This document shows, piece by piece, positions 11,059-21,596 of a stretch of DNA of 64,000 nucleotides. The first letter of the stretch is position 1. Every line of letters starts with the position of its first letter. A program made the translations under genes and the position numbers. The DNA lies in the NCBI GenBank assembly GCA_014904985.1, contig MU128951.1, positions 264,818 to 328,817 on the forward strand. The letters run 5' to 3'. The stretch comes from Hydnum rufescens UP504 (taxonomy: Eukaryota; Basidiomycota; Agaricomycetes; Cantharellales; Hydnaceae). A model generated the notes under the pieces. The model ran no database searches. It worked only from the letters and a program-made list of their open reading frames with translations, and was not told the DNA's origin.

Positions 11059-12988
11059 ATGACCTCTGCCCCAGGGAGCGGCCTCCGCAATGACCCCAGT
11101 TTCATTGGCGCCGTCCAGGATGGTGCGCCACCCCTCCCCCCTTGCTCGTCGCATTCCCCACATTCATTTTTTTAACCTTTAAAGATTGGTCCATGTTCAG
11201 GTCTGCAGGATCATCTCTTTCCTTATTTTCCGTGTAATAATCGCCTTTGACAATCGTTGTCTTATCAGCGACGATCCAACCGATTACACCGTGGGCGCTC
11301 CCATTGGCTTCGGGGCCTCATCCATAGTCTATTCCGCAGTCTATACCCCCCAGAATGGCTCCTCCAAGCACGCCTCTATTCCCTGTGCACTCAAGGTCCT
11401 CGACCTTGACAAGCTGCCCCAATCCGCTCTCCATCTCCTAACCCGTGAGACACGTCTCATGTCCCTCTCCAAGCATCCCAACGTTCTGCGAGTGCGTGGC
11501 AGTTGGATGGTAGGCCATCGAGTGTACATTGCACTCCGCCTGATGCGCAAGGGCAGTGTACGCGACGTCATGCGCTATCGCCACATCGATGGTGTAGAGG
11601 AAGAGGTCCTCAAATGCATACTTAAACAGGCGCTTCAAGGCCTCAAGTTAGTCTCCCCCTGTTATTTTTCGTCATGTTTTCCCATTTTTCTCGCTCATCA
11701 GCTACCTACACATCAATGGCTTCATCCACCGTGACATAAAAGCGGCAAACCTGCTTATTGACGACGACGGCACTGTCCTCCTCGGAGACCTGGGCGTCGC
11801 CGCCTCCCTCTCGGATGACCCCGTTGTACTTGCCCCTCAAGGTTATGAATCCTTCTCCTCTGCATCGTCAACAATGACCGAGCCCTCCCTCACCCACTCC
11901 CCTCACCCTCGTCCACATTATGGACGTCGCAAATCTTTTGTTGGCACTCCCTGTTGGATGGCCCCAGAAGTCGTCGCCCAAAAGGCGGGCTATAACGCCA
12001 GCGCCGACATATACTCCCTCGGGATTACAGCCCTCGAACTCGCCCATGGTCGTGCCCCCCATTCTCTAGACCCCCCGCATAAGGCTTTGATGAAGACTCT
12101 CCAAAATGCTTCGCCCACCCTCGATCGAGTGGGCGGCGCAAATAAGTACTCCCGCGCTCTTAAAGAGATCATCGACAGCTGTCTTAGCAAGGATCCTTCT
12201 TTACGACCCTCCGCAGCAGAGCTTCTTGCTTTGCCATACTTCAAGTCCGCCAAGAGGAAGGATTATCTTATAGGCACACTTCTCACCGGTCTCCCTCCCC
12301 TTGCCGCACGCCAAGAACGGCGCAAGACGGCCGTAACGCTCACTTCAAGCTCTGTCACATCCTCCTGGGACTTCACTCAATCAATCTTCATTCCTCCTTC
12401 GCCATCTCATAACACCCGAACTCTCAACAGCTCTTCCCCAGCTCGGCGGGCGAGAAGCATCCTTCCCTCTGAGAGCGTCTTCCCCATGGACGATGAAATT
12501 GCGAGTGGTCTCGACGAGGGAGATTCTAGCGAATCTTCTGGTGTAGGTGACGCACCTCGTCACTTTACTAGGGGGCGGCAAGCACCACAGGATGCTTCTG
12601 GTAGGTATCCATCGCCCCTTCCTACCCCCCCATTGGCTTCTCCACGCCGTTCAGCTCCTGCCAAGGCCTCTTTACTTTCCCCACCGATGTCCCCTGTCAT
12701 ACGATCTCCTTCCATGGGCCAGAATGAGTCTGCATTAGACGGTGCAACTTCCAATAGGAGATGGAAGAAACTTGCTGGGCGCATTGGGGCAGGTAAGCCT
12801 GCGATTGCTTTATCCCCGCCTGAGAAACCCTCTTCCGGAGGTAGCAGCAGCAATGGTGTTGGTGGATCCTTGAGTCGAACATCCTCCCGGATTTTAGGTA
12901 AGACCATATCCCTCATGGTAGTCGCTTTTTCTGATCATAACACGCGATCTTGGTGGTGGGGAATCCCTTAGGTCGCTCCAAGGGCTAA
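11059..12988 (+). CDS. STE20-group protein kinase, OSR1/SPAK (FRAY)-like
   Basis: Serine/threonine kinase. Visible motifs: glycine loop IGFGASSIVYSAVY, ATP lysine in CALKVLDLD, catalytic loop FIHRDIKAANLLID, metal-binding motif LLGDLGVAASL (DLG where most kinases have DFG), activation segment GTPCWMAPEV, then SADIYSLGITALELAHG. The closest fit is the OSR1/SPAK branch of STE20 kinases, known in animals for osmotic stress signalling. A Ser/Pro-rich tail of over 200 residues follows. Introns: one before SDDPTDYT (acceptor about 11268), one at about 11647-11700 inside the catalytic domain, and one at about 12898-12971 that replaces the read-through tail with a short GRSKG ending. The first exon and its donor are uncertain. 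No lesion is seen. Confidence 0.82.
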
Positions 12989-13961
12989 ATAGCTCGAGGT
13001 TTCTCAGACCACGCCATGGCGTGGTCGAGGCTTATTCTATCGGTTTTCCCTTTGCTTTGCGCGTGCACGTACACTGCTGCACCTCGTCCTTTATGGGTTG
13101 CGGTTGCGATTCTATGCTCCCCACGGTGTTGACATAAACAATCGTGCTAACCTTAATCCATGCATCATGGACCCCGCCCCCATGCCAGGCCACCTCGAAT
13201 ATCGGCATTCACCCTGACATTGCTTCTGTTCTATCATGTCAACCTCTGCAACTGTGTCGTGTACTTGATATGTACTATTTTTTTCGTGCCGGCATGGCCA
13301 CAAAAGTCGCTAGGCCCGATGTAGTGATTCAACGAGCCGCTCCCGACGGTTCCTCCTAATAATATTTCCGCCAATGCGCACACTTCCATTTTGCTGTGGT
13401 CCCTAGCACGTTGACCGTGCGGGTGAAGCCCAGATCTGTCTTCAACTGTCCCCCTCGATGTTGGCATCCGCTTGAAAAAATTAACCGCATATACTGTATG
13501 CACATGCATTGCTGCATCGAAAACCTATGAATGAAAACATGCTTGTTTGGGCTGGCCCGGAAAAAGGCCGTTTATCGTGACGGGGAAAAGCCGAGAACAC
13601 GTACCGAAGAGCAAGGCTCACTCACTGTATGCCCAAATATGGATAAATAAAATTACTAAAAAGTGAGACGGAGAGACAGGCCGTAGGGGCGTGGCCTTGT
13701 TGGAGCTTGCTCCCCCTCGGATGCACGCCATTCCCCCCTTACATCTAGTGAGTTCCACCTCGCCGCCCCCTACCTCAAGTTCTCCTTCTCCAGCGAGTGA
13801 GGTCCTCAGTGGGCCCAGAGCCTCTCTCGCTCTTCCTCTCATTCCCCCGATATCTTCCAGATCTCTCGCATCTTCCTCTTCGTTGTCACCTTGGCCGCCT
13901 CTACGCACTCCAGTCTACGGTCGTCGAGGACGCCTGGACGCAGATACAACGATTAATCGAC
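12989..13961. other. Intergenic region between kinase and coiled-coil gene
   Basis: Host-like sequence with no confident gene. The Ser/Pro-rich open frame at about 13691-13961 may be the 5' UTR or an additional 5' exon of the next gene, because the reading just upstream of 13962 (VVEDAWTQIQRLID) looks helical and stays in frame. Confidence 0.4.
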
Positions 13962-15196
13962 ATGTCTCCCCGAGACCGTCTGATCAAAGAACGTGAAAGA
14001 TTATCACGCGTATGGGAGGGACTAAAACAAGAACAGGATGAGATGAGGAAGCAGACCGACAAACTGAACGGCCTCACCAAACAGCTCGAGACTCTTCGAG
14101 CCGAACTCGCGGTACTCGAGGAAGCATGTTTAAAGGCCAATTTCGCTAATGGTACCGGGGGTGGGGGCATTCCTTCTCGCGACGCCGATCGTGCCCATGA
14201 GGATAATGTGATGTCCAGAGAGGGGGTGCTCGTGCAGACGTGCAAGGTGGAGAACCAGATTAAGGATGCCCTTGACATCATGGAGAAACTACTCGACCGT
14301 GAGAAGAAGAGACTCCACAGGGTGCGTGCCTTCTTCCGAGGGAGTTTGTCCCCAAGATATAGATCATGTGGATCTATGCGCTCGATAATAATGTCGCCCA
14401 TATTTTTATCGTACAGGAACTCGAGCGTGTCAGGATGGAGAAGTTTTGGAATCTTGCGGATGGGCTCCGACGACGTAATGCAGACCTCTCACCAGTCGAA
14501 TTAATGTGGATTGACGAGGAGACCAAGCTGGATGGAGATGTATCAAAGGTCCGGGGCCTGCGAAACATGTGCTGGCAGCGCATGCATATCGACGCACAGA
14601 AGCTCGAAGCTTTGCGCATCGAGGAGCAGGAGCGACAGGATCGCCAGGAGCGACGCGAACGTCAACAACGCCAGGAGCGCAAAGACCGAAAACGATACGA
14701 AACGAATGGTGCTCGACAGGAACGGACGAACGCAGGGTATTTCACTGATGCTGACGGGGGTGCCAAGCCGTTCTATGAACACAAGCCGGCCAGCGTGCGA
14801 CCGGACCCTCGGAAAAAGGCATCATCATCTGAGGAGAAGATGCTCGCCGCGTGGAGGGGATATCAAGTTAGCTGGACGACTACGATGGCGGGCAAGTCCA
14901 CGCCCTTGACGTATGCGAGTATTCCGTGGCCGGTCTCCTCCGAGCCATATTTCCCTTCCACACTTACGCCCTCTCGAATCGCGGAATTTTTACTGTCACC
15001 CTTGCATTCAACCAATAAAACGGGCATGGAGCGACTACGTGATGCGATGAAGATATGGCACCCGGACAAATGGGAGGGGAAGTTTATGAGTCGTGTGGTG
15101 GACTCGGAGCAGGTTATTGTGAGGGAGGGGCTTGGGATGGTTGCTCGAGCGCTCATCGAGCTGATGCATGTACAGAAGAAGCTTGATCGTTTGTGA
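13962..15196 (+). CDS. Coiled-coil protein with C-terminal J-like segment (NFKBIL1-like)
   Basis: Starts MSPRDRLIKERERLSRVWEG, although an upstream start or exon is possible. The first half is a long charged coiled coil. One intron at about 14323-14418 joins KKRLHR to ELERVRMEKFW. The middle is extremely rich in Arg, Gln and Glu (about 14600-14700). The C-terminus contains MERLRDAMKIWHPDKWEGKF followed by a helix (VREGLGMVARALIELMHV). This WHPDK segment without a full DnaJ domain resembles the C-terminus of NFKBIL1-type proteins and of many fungal uncharacterised proteins. Function is unknown. The frame is open through both exons. Confidence 0.65.
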
Positions 15197-15889
15197 CCTA
15201 TGGGTACGACTAATTTTTGTTTTGTGGGCCCAGGTAATCAAGTTTGGTACGACCGAACCTAGTACCTGTGTGAATCCAGACGATAAGCCACTAGGATCGC
15301 ATCTTCGAGTAAACCGCGGATATATGCACGGGCAGGTGGTTCGGCGCCGAGATAGAGACTTTTTTTTAGTTTCGTCAACCATCCAGCTTCAGGATCGAGA
15401 ATCAGGCAAAGAACATTAATGAACCATCGGAGTCGAGGACCGTGTATGCGAAGCATGGAGAACGAGGGCGATACAACAAAACTCCGAATTGGCAGATTCT
15501 GCAACAGCCGAGACCGAAGAGGAACAGGCCATTCCCAGTAGGGGACTATTGGCCTGTTTCAGAAATCCATGGATCCATCGAGCAATTCCATTACAAATTC
15601 GTCCACGCAGTAAGAGACAAATCACTTTAGAGGGATCAGAACCAATAAGACTGATGGGCGGAAACTAGTACGGCAACGGCAACTTGCGCTGCGTACCCCT
15701 GAACTCTAAACAATCCAGAGAGTTTCTGCGCCCAGCACATGGACTATATCGATCGCGCACAGTGACTTTCATCCGGTTTCTTGTTCGTCGCCTTTGTGGT
15801 CCCATGCTTTCTGCGCGCCCCTCTTAGCCTACCACTTTTAGACTCTCTTTTTCGATATCACGATCTTTACGACTTGTACCACCACTGTC
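15197..15889. other. Intergenic region, no gene recognised
   Basis: No family is recognisable in the short open frames. It probably holds the 3' UTR of the coiled-coil gene and, towards 15800-15889 (pyrimidine-rich), the promoter of the DUF300 gene. Confidence 0.35.
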
Positions 15890-16781
15890 ATGACTAACAA
15901 CATTTGCCCTGTTGATAAGGCCCCCCTACCCCACCCGCCCCTGTTTCAAGTTGGACATATCCATATTCAAGGTAGAATCTTCATCTCGATTACATGGTAG
16001 AGACGTTTACTCCCTATCTTTCGGCATGCCGGCTCACCATGTAGAATTTCTCGATGTAAAACATCGCATTTCAGATCTCTAATAGTTGCTCTTTTTTTAG
16101 GTCGGATCGCTCATTTGCGGCATCTTAACCATTCTTTCAACGATCATATCCTTCTGGCTCATTAACCAACACCTTGCTTACTATACCAATGTACGCATAG
16201 CATCTCACCCTTTTCATGGCATTTCCTCAATACTTTGTCTCAATTATAGAAAGGTCGCCAACGATGTGTATTCCCTCCTTTTGGTACTTGTGCGACGGGA
16301 ACTCATTCGGCCTTCGTCGTAGATATTGTTCGATTACTCTTCATGGTTCCTATTTATAGTATTGTGACTCTCCTTTCGTATATCTTCTATGTTTGTGGAT
16401 CTCGTAATATTCTACCATGGAGCGATTTCCCATCTCACATCCGGTAGAACGATGCGTCCCCATTTCTCTTAATTCGGGATGGTTATGAGGGCTTTGTTGT
16501 GTCTTCATTCTTCTATTTGATGATGCAATACCTTTCAGTCGATCCCCGGGGACAAAAGCAGGTCTTCCGACGCAAGATGAAATTTGGTAACTCCTGGAAG
16601 TGGATGCTCCCTCTGGGATGGGTCAAGGCGAAACCAGAGGTAATGGCTTGCCTGGTCAGTGCATATCAAGCCTTTCAATCCCTTCTCGCTGGCTTCAAAG
16701 GAAGGACTTCACTTTCTTCAGATGATGAAATGCACTGTGCTTCAGTATTGTGTAGTCCGACCTGTTAAGGGTCGTTCGTAG
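15890..16781 (+). pseudogene. DUF300/TMEM184-like membrane protein, 3' part missing
   Basis: Resembles the multi-pass DUF300 family (TMEM184, organic solute transporter alpha). After a short N-terminus (MTNNICPVDKAP) come a membrane helix (SLICGILTILSTIISFWLI), then QRYIVRLLFMVPIYSIVTLL, a joined exon ASPFLLIRDGYEGFVVSSFF, LMMQYLSVDPRGQKQVF, and GLHFLQMMKCTVLQYCVVRP. These are the family's conserved blocks in order. Introns are inferred at about 16200-16250, 16267-16328, 16397-16453 and 16641-16700. The exon 1/2 junction is not resolved. The family's last third (further helices) is absent: the frame stops at 16781 and transposon sequence starts within about 70 bp. I infer that insertion or rearrangement removed the 3' end; alternatively a short isoform is still made. 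Confidence 0.65.
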
Positions 16782-17119
16782 TAAGGGGAAGTGATTATGT
16801 AATCAGGTCGAGTATGAACAGGAGTTAGATAATCTCTTGCTTGTGGTCACAGCTAGGTGGGTTGAAGGATCCAGGTTGAATGGCCTGGAGCCTTGGAGTG
16901 TGGGATGTAGGCTACACAACTGAAAGACCCAATTGCAGCCAAAGGTGTGACCAAGTTGTGTAGACCTGACAAACCCACCTAGCAACAGACAACATGGAAG
17001 CTGATAATTTGAGGGGAATGTCCACATAACACAAATACAGACAAGGCCAAAGTACAAAAAATAAAGGAAGGTGAATTATATGGATATTGACAAGTCACCC
17101 ATTCCCCTGTAGCTGCCAA
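16782..17119. repeat. Repeat border with a short inverted-repeat element
   Basis: From 16851 (GCTAGGTGGGTT) to about 16984 (AACCCACCTAGC) there is a 134-bp hairpin element with a second inner inverted pair (CTACACAACT and AGTTGTGTAG). Nothing coding is seen. This is the left edge of the transposon cluster that truncates the DUF300 gene. Confidence 0.5.
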
Positions 17120-17431
17120 TAGGGGTGTTCACCATAGCAAAACTGGAGCAAAAGTGTGACACAACTGAAAAATCAAAACTGGAAAAGACTTGGCAAAACT
17201 GGGCCAAACTGGGACAAAAGTGCAGTTTTGCTCCAGTTTCATGAAGCAGCTCCAGAGGTCCAAGTGGTGGAAAACTGGAACAAAACTGGGCTTCACCCAG
17301 TTCTGTGAAGTACAGCCACTTCTGGGGGACTGTTATCAAATCTGTTGTATTGCTGCAAAAACAAAACTGGCACTTGTGTCACACTTTTGCTTTCAGTTTT
17401 GCTCTAGTTTTCTCTACTGTGAAACCCCCTA
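17120..17431. mobile_element. MITE (AAAACTGGAGC family), copy 1
   Basis: A 312-bp block with terminal inverted repeats: left TAGGGGTGTTCACCATAGC, right (inverted) TAGGGGGTTTCACAGTAG. The body is dominated by AAAACTGG and CCAGTTTT words in both orientations. Terminal TA may be the target duplication. It sits just beyond the 3' end of the tyrosine recombinase reading frame. Confidence 0.7.
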
Positions 17432-19183
17432 ATAAAAGCACCCATCCAGGTCTAAGATACCCTTGGATAACACTTCATCTGTCTTCCATAAGTAATGCTC
17501 AAAGGCATCTGACTTCCAACACCCCTGGATTTTGAGCAGGTGAATGGAAAGGCCCTGCCAAAGGTGCTCAGTTGCACCACCAATCCACAAACTGTGGCCA
17601 TATACAGCAGGGAATCCAGCATGCATGAAAACTTCAGTACACCATGCATTGAAAGCCATCTTTGTCATGGGGAGGCACCCTGAAGCAGTTCTGTATGCAA
17701 AAAGGTGGGCCAATGGGAGCAAACCTGCATTAGGTGGCTTCATGGTAGAAAAACTGAGACAAAACTGTCACAAAACTGATGCAAAACTGGCTTCAGTTTT
17801 GCTTGAGTTGTGATCCCTAGTTTTCCTCCAGTTTTTCTTTCTCAAAAGGGGCTTCACAGTAGGGAGCCTAGAACTTGCTTATGAGTAAGCTGAGCAGAGT
17901 GTGGGTCATGTTTTGTCATCATAAATGCAACCTGGCCAAAATGAACTATAGAATTGGAGTGGAGTTTGAGAAAGGGAAAGTATGGTGCCTGACCCACTTT
18001 TGGTTTTTCAAAACTGGCAGTTTTGCATCAGTTTTGTGAAGAATTTCCAGTTCTGGTCTAGTTTTTTTTTTCAGTTTTGTCTTTGTTTTGCTCCAGTTTT
18101 GCTACCATGAAGCCCCCTATTGGAAAGCAAATGATGTTCCATGGCCAAGACAGGGCTGCTGCCATGGGATATGACAGTGATGCAGATGTCAGCCCCAAGA
18201 AACTTTGTGGTCTTGGTCCAGGGAACATGGAACTTTGCAGAGCATGTGGGGCTTGGGCCAGAACCCAGAAACATGACACCAGGAGCCCAGGAGACATGGA
18301 TTGTGGCATCAAAGGATGTTACACTGGGCACTGTTAGCTCACCCAGGTGACAGACCCCCCAGAAGGCACAGGTGGCAACTGCAAACACTGCAGAATCAAA
18401 GGTATTGTTGAAGTCCAAGTGATTCTGTAGGGCAAAGAGATGCACTGGAAAGACAGGTGGCCTGGGGGGCAGGGAGGGAGAAGAGGGAAGTGAGGAAGTG
18501 GCAGCATGGCAGACTTTCAGAAGAAAGGGGTCATTGCCATGCCATATCTGGCCATTAATTTCATGCCAATGATGCAATGTGCTCATGGCATTGTTGATTT
18601 TTGATGTGCTAGAAGTGGAAATGGAGGCAAGAAAGAAAGCAAGAGTGTGGGAAGGGGCAGGAAAGCAGTCATCTTCTGGAATACCCTGGCTATCACACCA
18701 TGATTGCCAGTGTGCAAGGCCAGACCCATAGGTGGCAAGGGTCTGGGGGGAGAGAGAGTTCTCAAGCAAGGATTCCAGTGAGACTCTGTCAGCAAGAGCT
18801 GCTGATGAGAAAAGAGCCTGGCAATGAGCATGAGCTGCAGGAGAGGTCCAAAAGGCAATGCAATCTTGCCCTTGGACATGGGGTTGGTAGGGATGGGGGG
18901 TTAAGGGAGGAGCTGTTGTCCATGGTTTTTGACCTGTGGGCCACAAAGCAAGGCATGGGTACAGTTCATCAGGCATAGTGGTTGGCTGGGCCATACAACT
19001 GTCTTGGTTTGCAGAGGCACCAGAAGGAGCTGGCACTTTCTTCCTGACATTAAACATCTTGGATAAAAGGGGATAAAACTTCTGGCACATGGATGATGTG
19101 AGGGAGGCACAGGGGATTACCAACAGACCAATTCCCCCTGAGGATGAAGTATCAACTGAGATGCTGAGGTCCACTAGGGGCAC
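17432..19183 (-). pseudogene. Tyrosine recombinase (Crypton/DIRS-like), split by a MITE
   Basis: Read on the minus strand, 19183 to 18120 encodes the N-terminal part: a SAM-like DNA-binding region (SLSPQTLATYGSGLAHWQSW), then CAFWGVCHLGELTVPS and FHVPWTKTTKFLGAD. The C-terminal catalytic part continues at 17730-17432 with AHLFAYRTASG, GHSLWIGGATEH and WKSDAFEHYLW. The two halves are separated by the MITE at 17731-18119. The usual catalytic HSxRxGG reads HSLWIGG, so an Arg has become Trp. Both features argue for an inactive copy. The 5' end abuts the long-TIR element starting near 19180. Such genes are common in mushroom-forming fungi and are tied to Crypton-type mobile elements. Confidence 0.7.
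17731..18119. mobile_element. MITE (AAAACTGGAGC family), copy 2, inside the recombinase gene
   Basis: A 389-bp block: left TAGGTGGCTTCATGGTAG, right (inverted) TAGGGGGCTTCATGGTAGC. It shares the AAAACTGGAGCAAAAC words of copy 1. Skipping it rejoins the recombinase reading between EHHLLSN and the C-terminal catalytic part, so it inserted into that gene. Confidence 0.75.
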
Positions 19184-19857
19184 CTAATGCACCCTCAAAA
19201 TAGTACCTCTTAGGTGGTTGGAGTTTGCATCTGCAAACCACCTAAGAGGTGCTCTGAGTATAGGCATGTCTAAGACACACCTGAGGGGTATTTTTGGGGA
19301 ATTTTTTTTCTAAGTTCACTATATAGACATGTCTAAAATAGCCTGCTGCAGGCACTGCCTGGGAGGGTTTGTTCACTGGCTGGAGAGTGTTACAGGTCTA
19401 ATTTAGGCATGTCTAATAAGATATTTTCAGGAGCCTTAGAGGTGTCTATCATCCTTACTGTGTGTCTACAGGTGTCTAAATCAACATTTTGAGCCCAAGA
19501 CCTCTGGTGGCAGTACCAATAGGTGTCTAATGTTGTCTAGATCCAATAATAATGGTGCTATTGTGGATGCATGTCTACTAGTGTCTAAATTAAAACAAAG
19601 GCATCTGCTCAGGGGGAGATCATTAGATGGTGTCTAATGGTGTCTAAATCAAACATTTTGACATAAAGGCACTTGCTCAGGTTGCAGTACTAAGAGATGT
19701 CTAATGGTGTCTAGATCAATAATTGTGGGACCATTGCAGATGTGTGTCTACAGTGTCCAAATCAAAACAAAGGCAACTGCTTGGACAACATCATTAGGTG
19801 TCTCATGGAGTCTAATGCTGTCTAAATCAATAGTTGTGGTTGCTCCTGTGCATGTCT

Positions 19858-21524
19858 CGCCAACGTGACCTTCATGTTGTATTGTCAGCAATTATGCTGA
19901 CCCCTTTACAAGCAAGAATGCCATCCCCACACAACCAGAAGACTGATTCCTCTGACCCATCAATGTACCTCGCTGAAGTGTATGGCCTCATCCACAAGAT
20001 TGGCACATCTTTGCTGGATGAAATTCACACTGCTCAAATATGGAACATACACAAGTTTGTTTTCAATGCTCACCCCAACTACTGTAAGCAAACTTGTCAG
20101 ATCTGCACTCCACCTCATGAAGGTGAACATATGACGACCTCATGCATCCTTGCTGCCCTCACCAAAATGAATGCTGTGCTCACAAAACCAAATGCTGAGC
20201 TTATGAAAACAAATGCCAAACTGACGAAAACGAATGCTGAGTTCATGAAAATCAACTCCAGGCTCACAAAACAAATCCAACTCCCAATGGACACCTTCAC
20301 TAACTCCTTGAACACCAGCCCCACCCTGAAAGCCAGTCAACACACTCGAAACCATGCTAAAGACAACATTCCCACTCCCTCTGCCCCTAGCACATGGAGG
20401 CATTCTGAATGTCTGAAACCCATAACCCCGACAGGCCCAGCCAAAAAGCTCTTTCCCATCTGCCTGCCCCCTCAAAGCCCAACATGCCAAAACCACCCAG
20501 GTTGCCTCAATATCCAAGTCTTGCCACCAATCCTGGCCAACAAGCGATTGACTGCCAATAATGCAGTTATCAGCATCAATCACAGCCTCTGTGAGGCACA
20601 CACCCCAAACAACATTACTGTGATGTCTGTGCTATACTCGATGGCTGGTAACCCCATTGCCATTGCCCACCCCCCTTGCTCAGCCAATGACCTACAACCC
20701 TATACAACCCTTATCACTAAAGCCATATTCGCGCTGGTGGAAAAGGCTCAAGGATGCCCTGACAGCCAATACTTTCAAGTGAAACTCAACCACGTCCTGT
20801 TGAGGCGGGGGGATGGAACTCCGATCACCCCAACTGAAGTTGAAGACAAGATTGCAATGAATGTCACTGAATTCCCCAGTTTCATATGCCCACTCCCTCC
20901 ACAATGGCTGATAACTGCAGACAAGATCCCCCAAAGCAACTCCACCTCATTGGTCTTTACATTCACACATGAACCGGAAGCACAACACTTCTTTGACGCT
21001 CACACCATTTTCGTCCTTGGTGAACCTTGCAAGACATCTCAATACGAAGAGCGCACCCCCAAGAGGGACCCAAAGAGTGCCTCCACTCAGTACAACAACA
21101 ACCAAGCACCCCATCAGCCTGCATCAGAGAACAGAATTGAGATTGATGACCAGGTGTGGACCCCACCCCATGCAGAGAGGAAACAAAAACTGTCAGAAAA
21201 TGCAGAGGTCCAGCACCAGTGCCCTCCCCCTGATACCTGGCTAGCCATCTACGTGCTCCCTGCATATGAAAGCCTCACTCAAACTATGATATGTCCATGA
21301 AGATGAAGGGAAAGCAGACACAAGACAAATGCAAACTCTCAGATGATATTGGACATGGTACCTCAGGACGAAGGTGTTCAAGGTCTGTGGTTATGGATGC
21401 AGCTCTTATCTTACCTATACTGTGTATATACAATCCCTGGACCTTTGGTCCCCTGCCCTTGGCACCCTTCAGGAGCAGCCGGTAGTTGCAGGTAAAATAT
21501 TGAGATATTCATCATCATCATCAT
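19858..21524 (+). mobile_element. LINE-like insertion carrying only ORF1
   Basis: The 13-mer CCTGTGCATGTCT occurs immediately before (19845-19857) and after (21525-21537) this 1667-bp segment, and appears once at the matching place in the other inverted arm. This is a target-site duplication. The segment ends in a (TCA)n tail just before the right copy. A variable-length duplication with a simple 3' tail is typical of target-primed (non-LTR) retrotransposition. It has one long open frame and no reverse transcriptase. Confidence 0.78.
19894..21300 (+). CDS. ORF1/Gag-like protein of a non-LTR retrotransposon
   Basis: A 468-residue open frame inside the LINE-like insertion. The first ATG within the insert is at 19894 (MLTPLQARMPSP); an upstream in-frame ATG at 19834 lies in the flanking inverted repeat and is probably not the native start. 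Residues about 75-125 form a heptad-like repeat of (L/F)TKTNAEL units, a likely coiled coil. The second half resembles ORF1 of basidiomycete Tad-type LINEs by its pattern: a basic ANKRLTANNAVISIN block, then PQWLITADKIPQSNSTSLVF, HFFDAHTIFVLGEPCKT and YEERTPK. The usual CCHC zinc knuckles are not visible. The frame is fully open, which is notable for a copy surrounded by decayed repeats. The family call is inference. Confidence 0.6.
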   Translation: MLTPLQARMPSPHNQKTDSSDPSMYLAEVYGLIHKIGTSLLDEIHTAQIWNIHKFVFNAHPNYCKQTCQICTPPHEGEHMTTSCILAALTKMNAVLTKPNAELMKTNAKLTKTNAEFMKINSRLTKQIQLPMDTFTNSLNTSPTLKASQHTRNHAKDNIPTPSAPSTWRHSECLKPITPTGPAKKLFPICLPPQSPTCQNHPGCLNIQVLPPILANKRLTANNAVISINHSLCEAHTPNNITVMSVLYSMAGNPIAIAHPPCSANDLQPYTTLITKAIFALVEKAQGCPDSQYFQVKLNHVLLRRGDGTPITPTEVEDKIAMNVTEFPSFICPLPPQWLITADKIPQSNSTSLVFTFTHEPEAQHFFDAHTIFVLGEPCKTSQYEERTPKRDPKSASTQYNNNQAPHQPASENRIEIDDQVWTPPHAERKQKLSENAEVQHQCPPPDTWLAIYVLPAYESLTQTMICP

Positions 21525-21596
21525 CCTGTGCATGTCTGTCTACTAATCTACACCTAGACATGTCTAGTCAATTTCACTACATACTGTACCTCTAAC

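Noticed and set aside
16397..16453. In-frame TAG in the DUF300 gene as a nonsense mutation
   Set aside because: A 57-nt GT-AG intron (GTTTGTGG...CGGTAG) removes it and restores the family's conserved reading.
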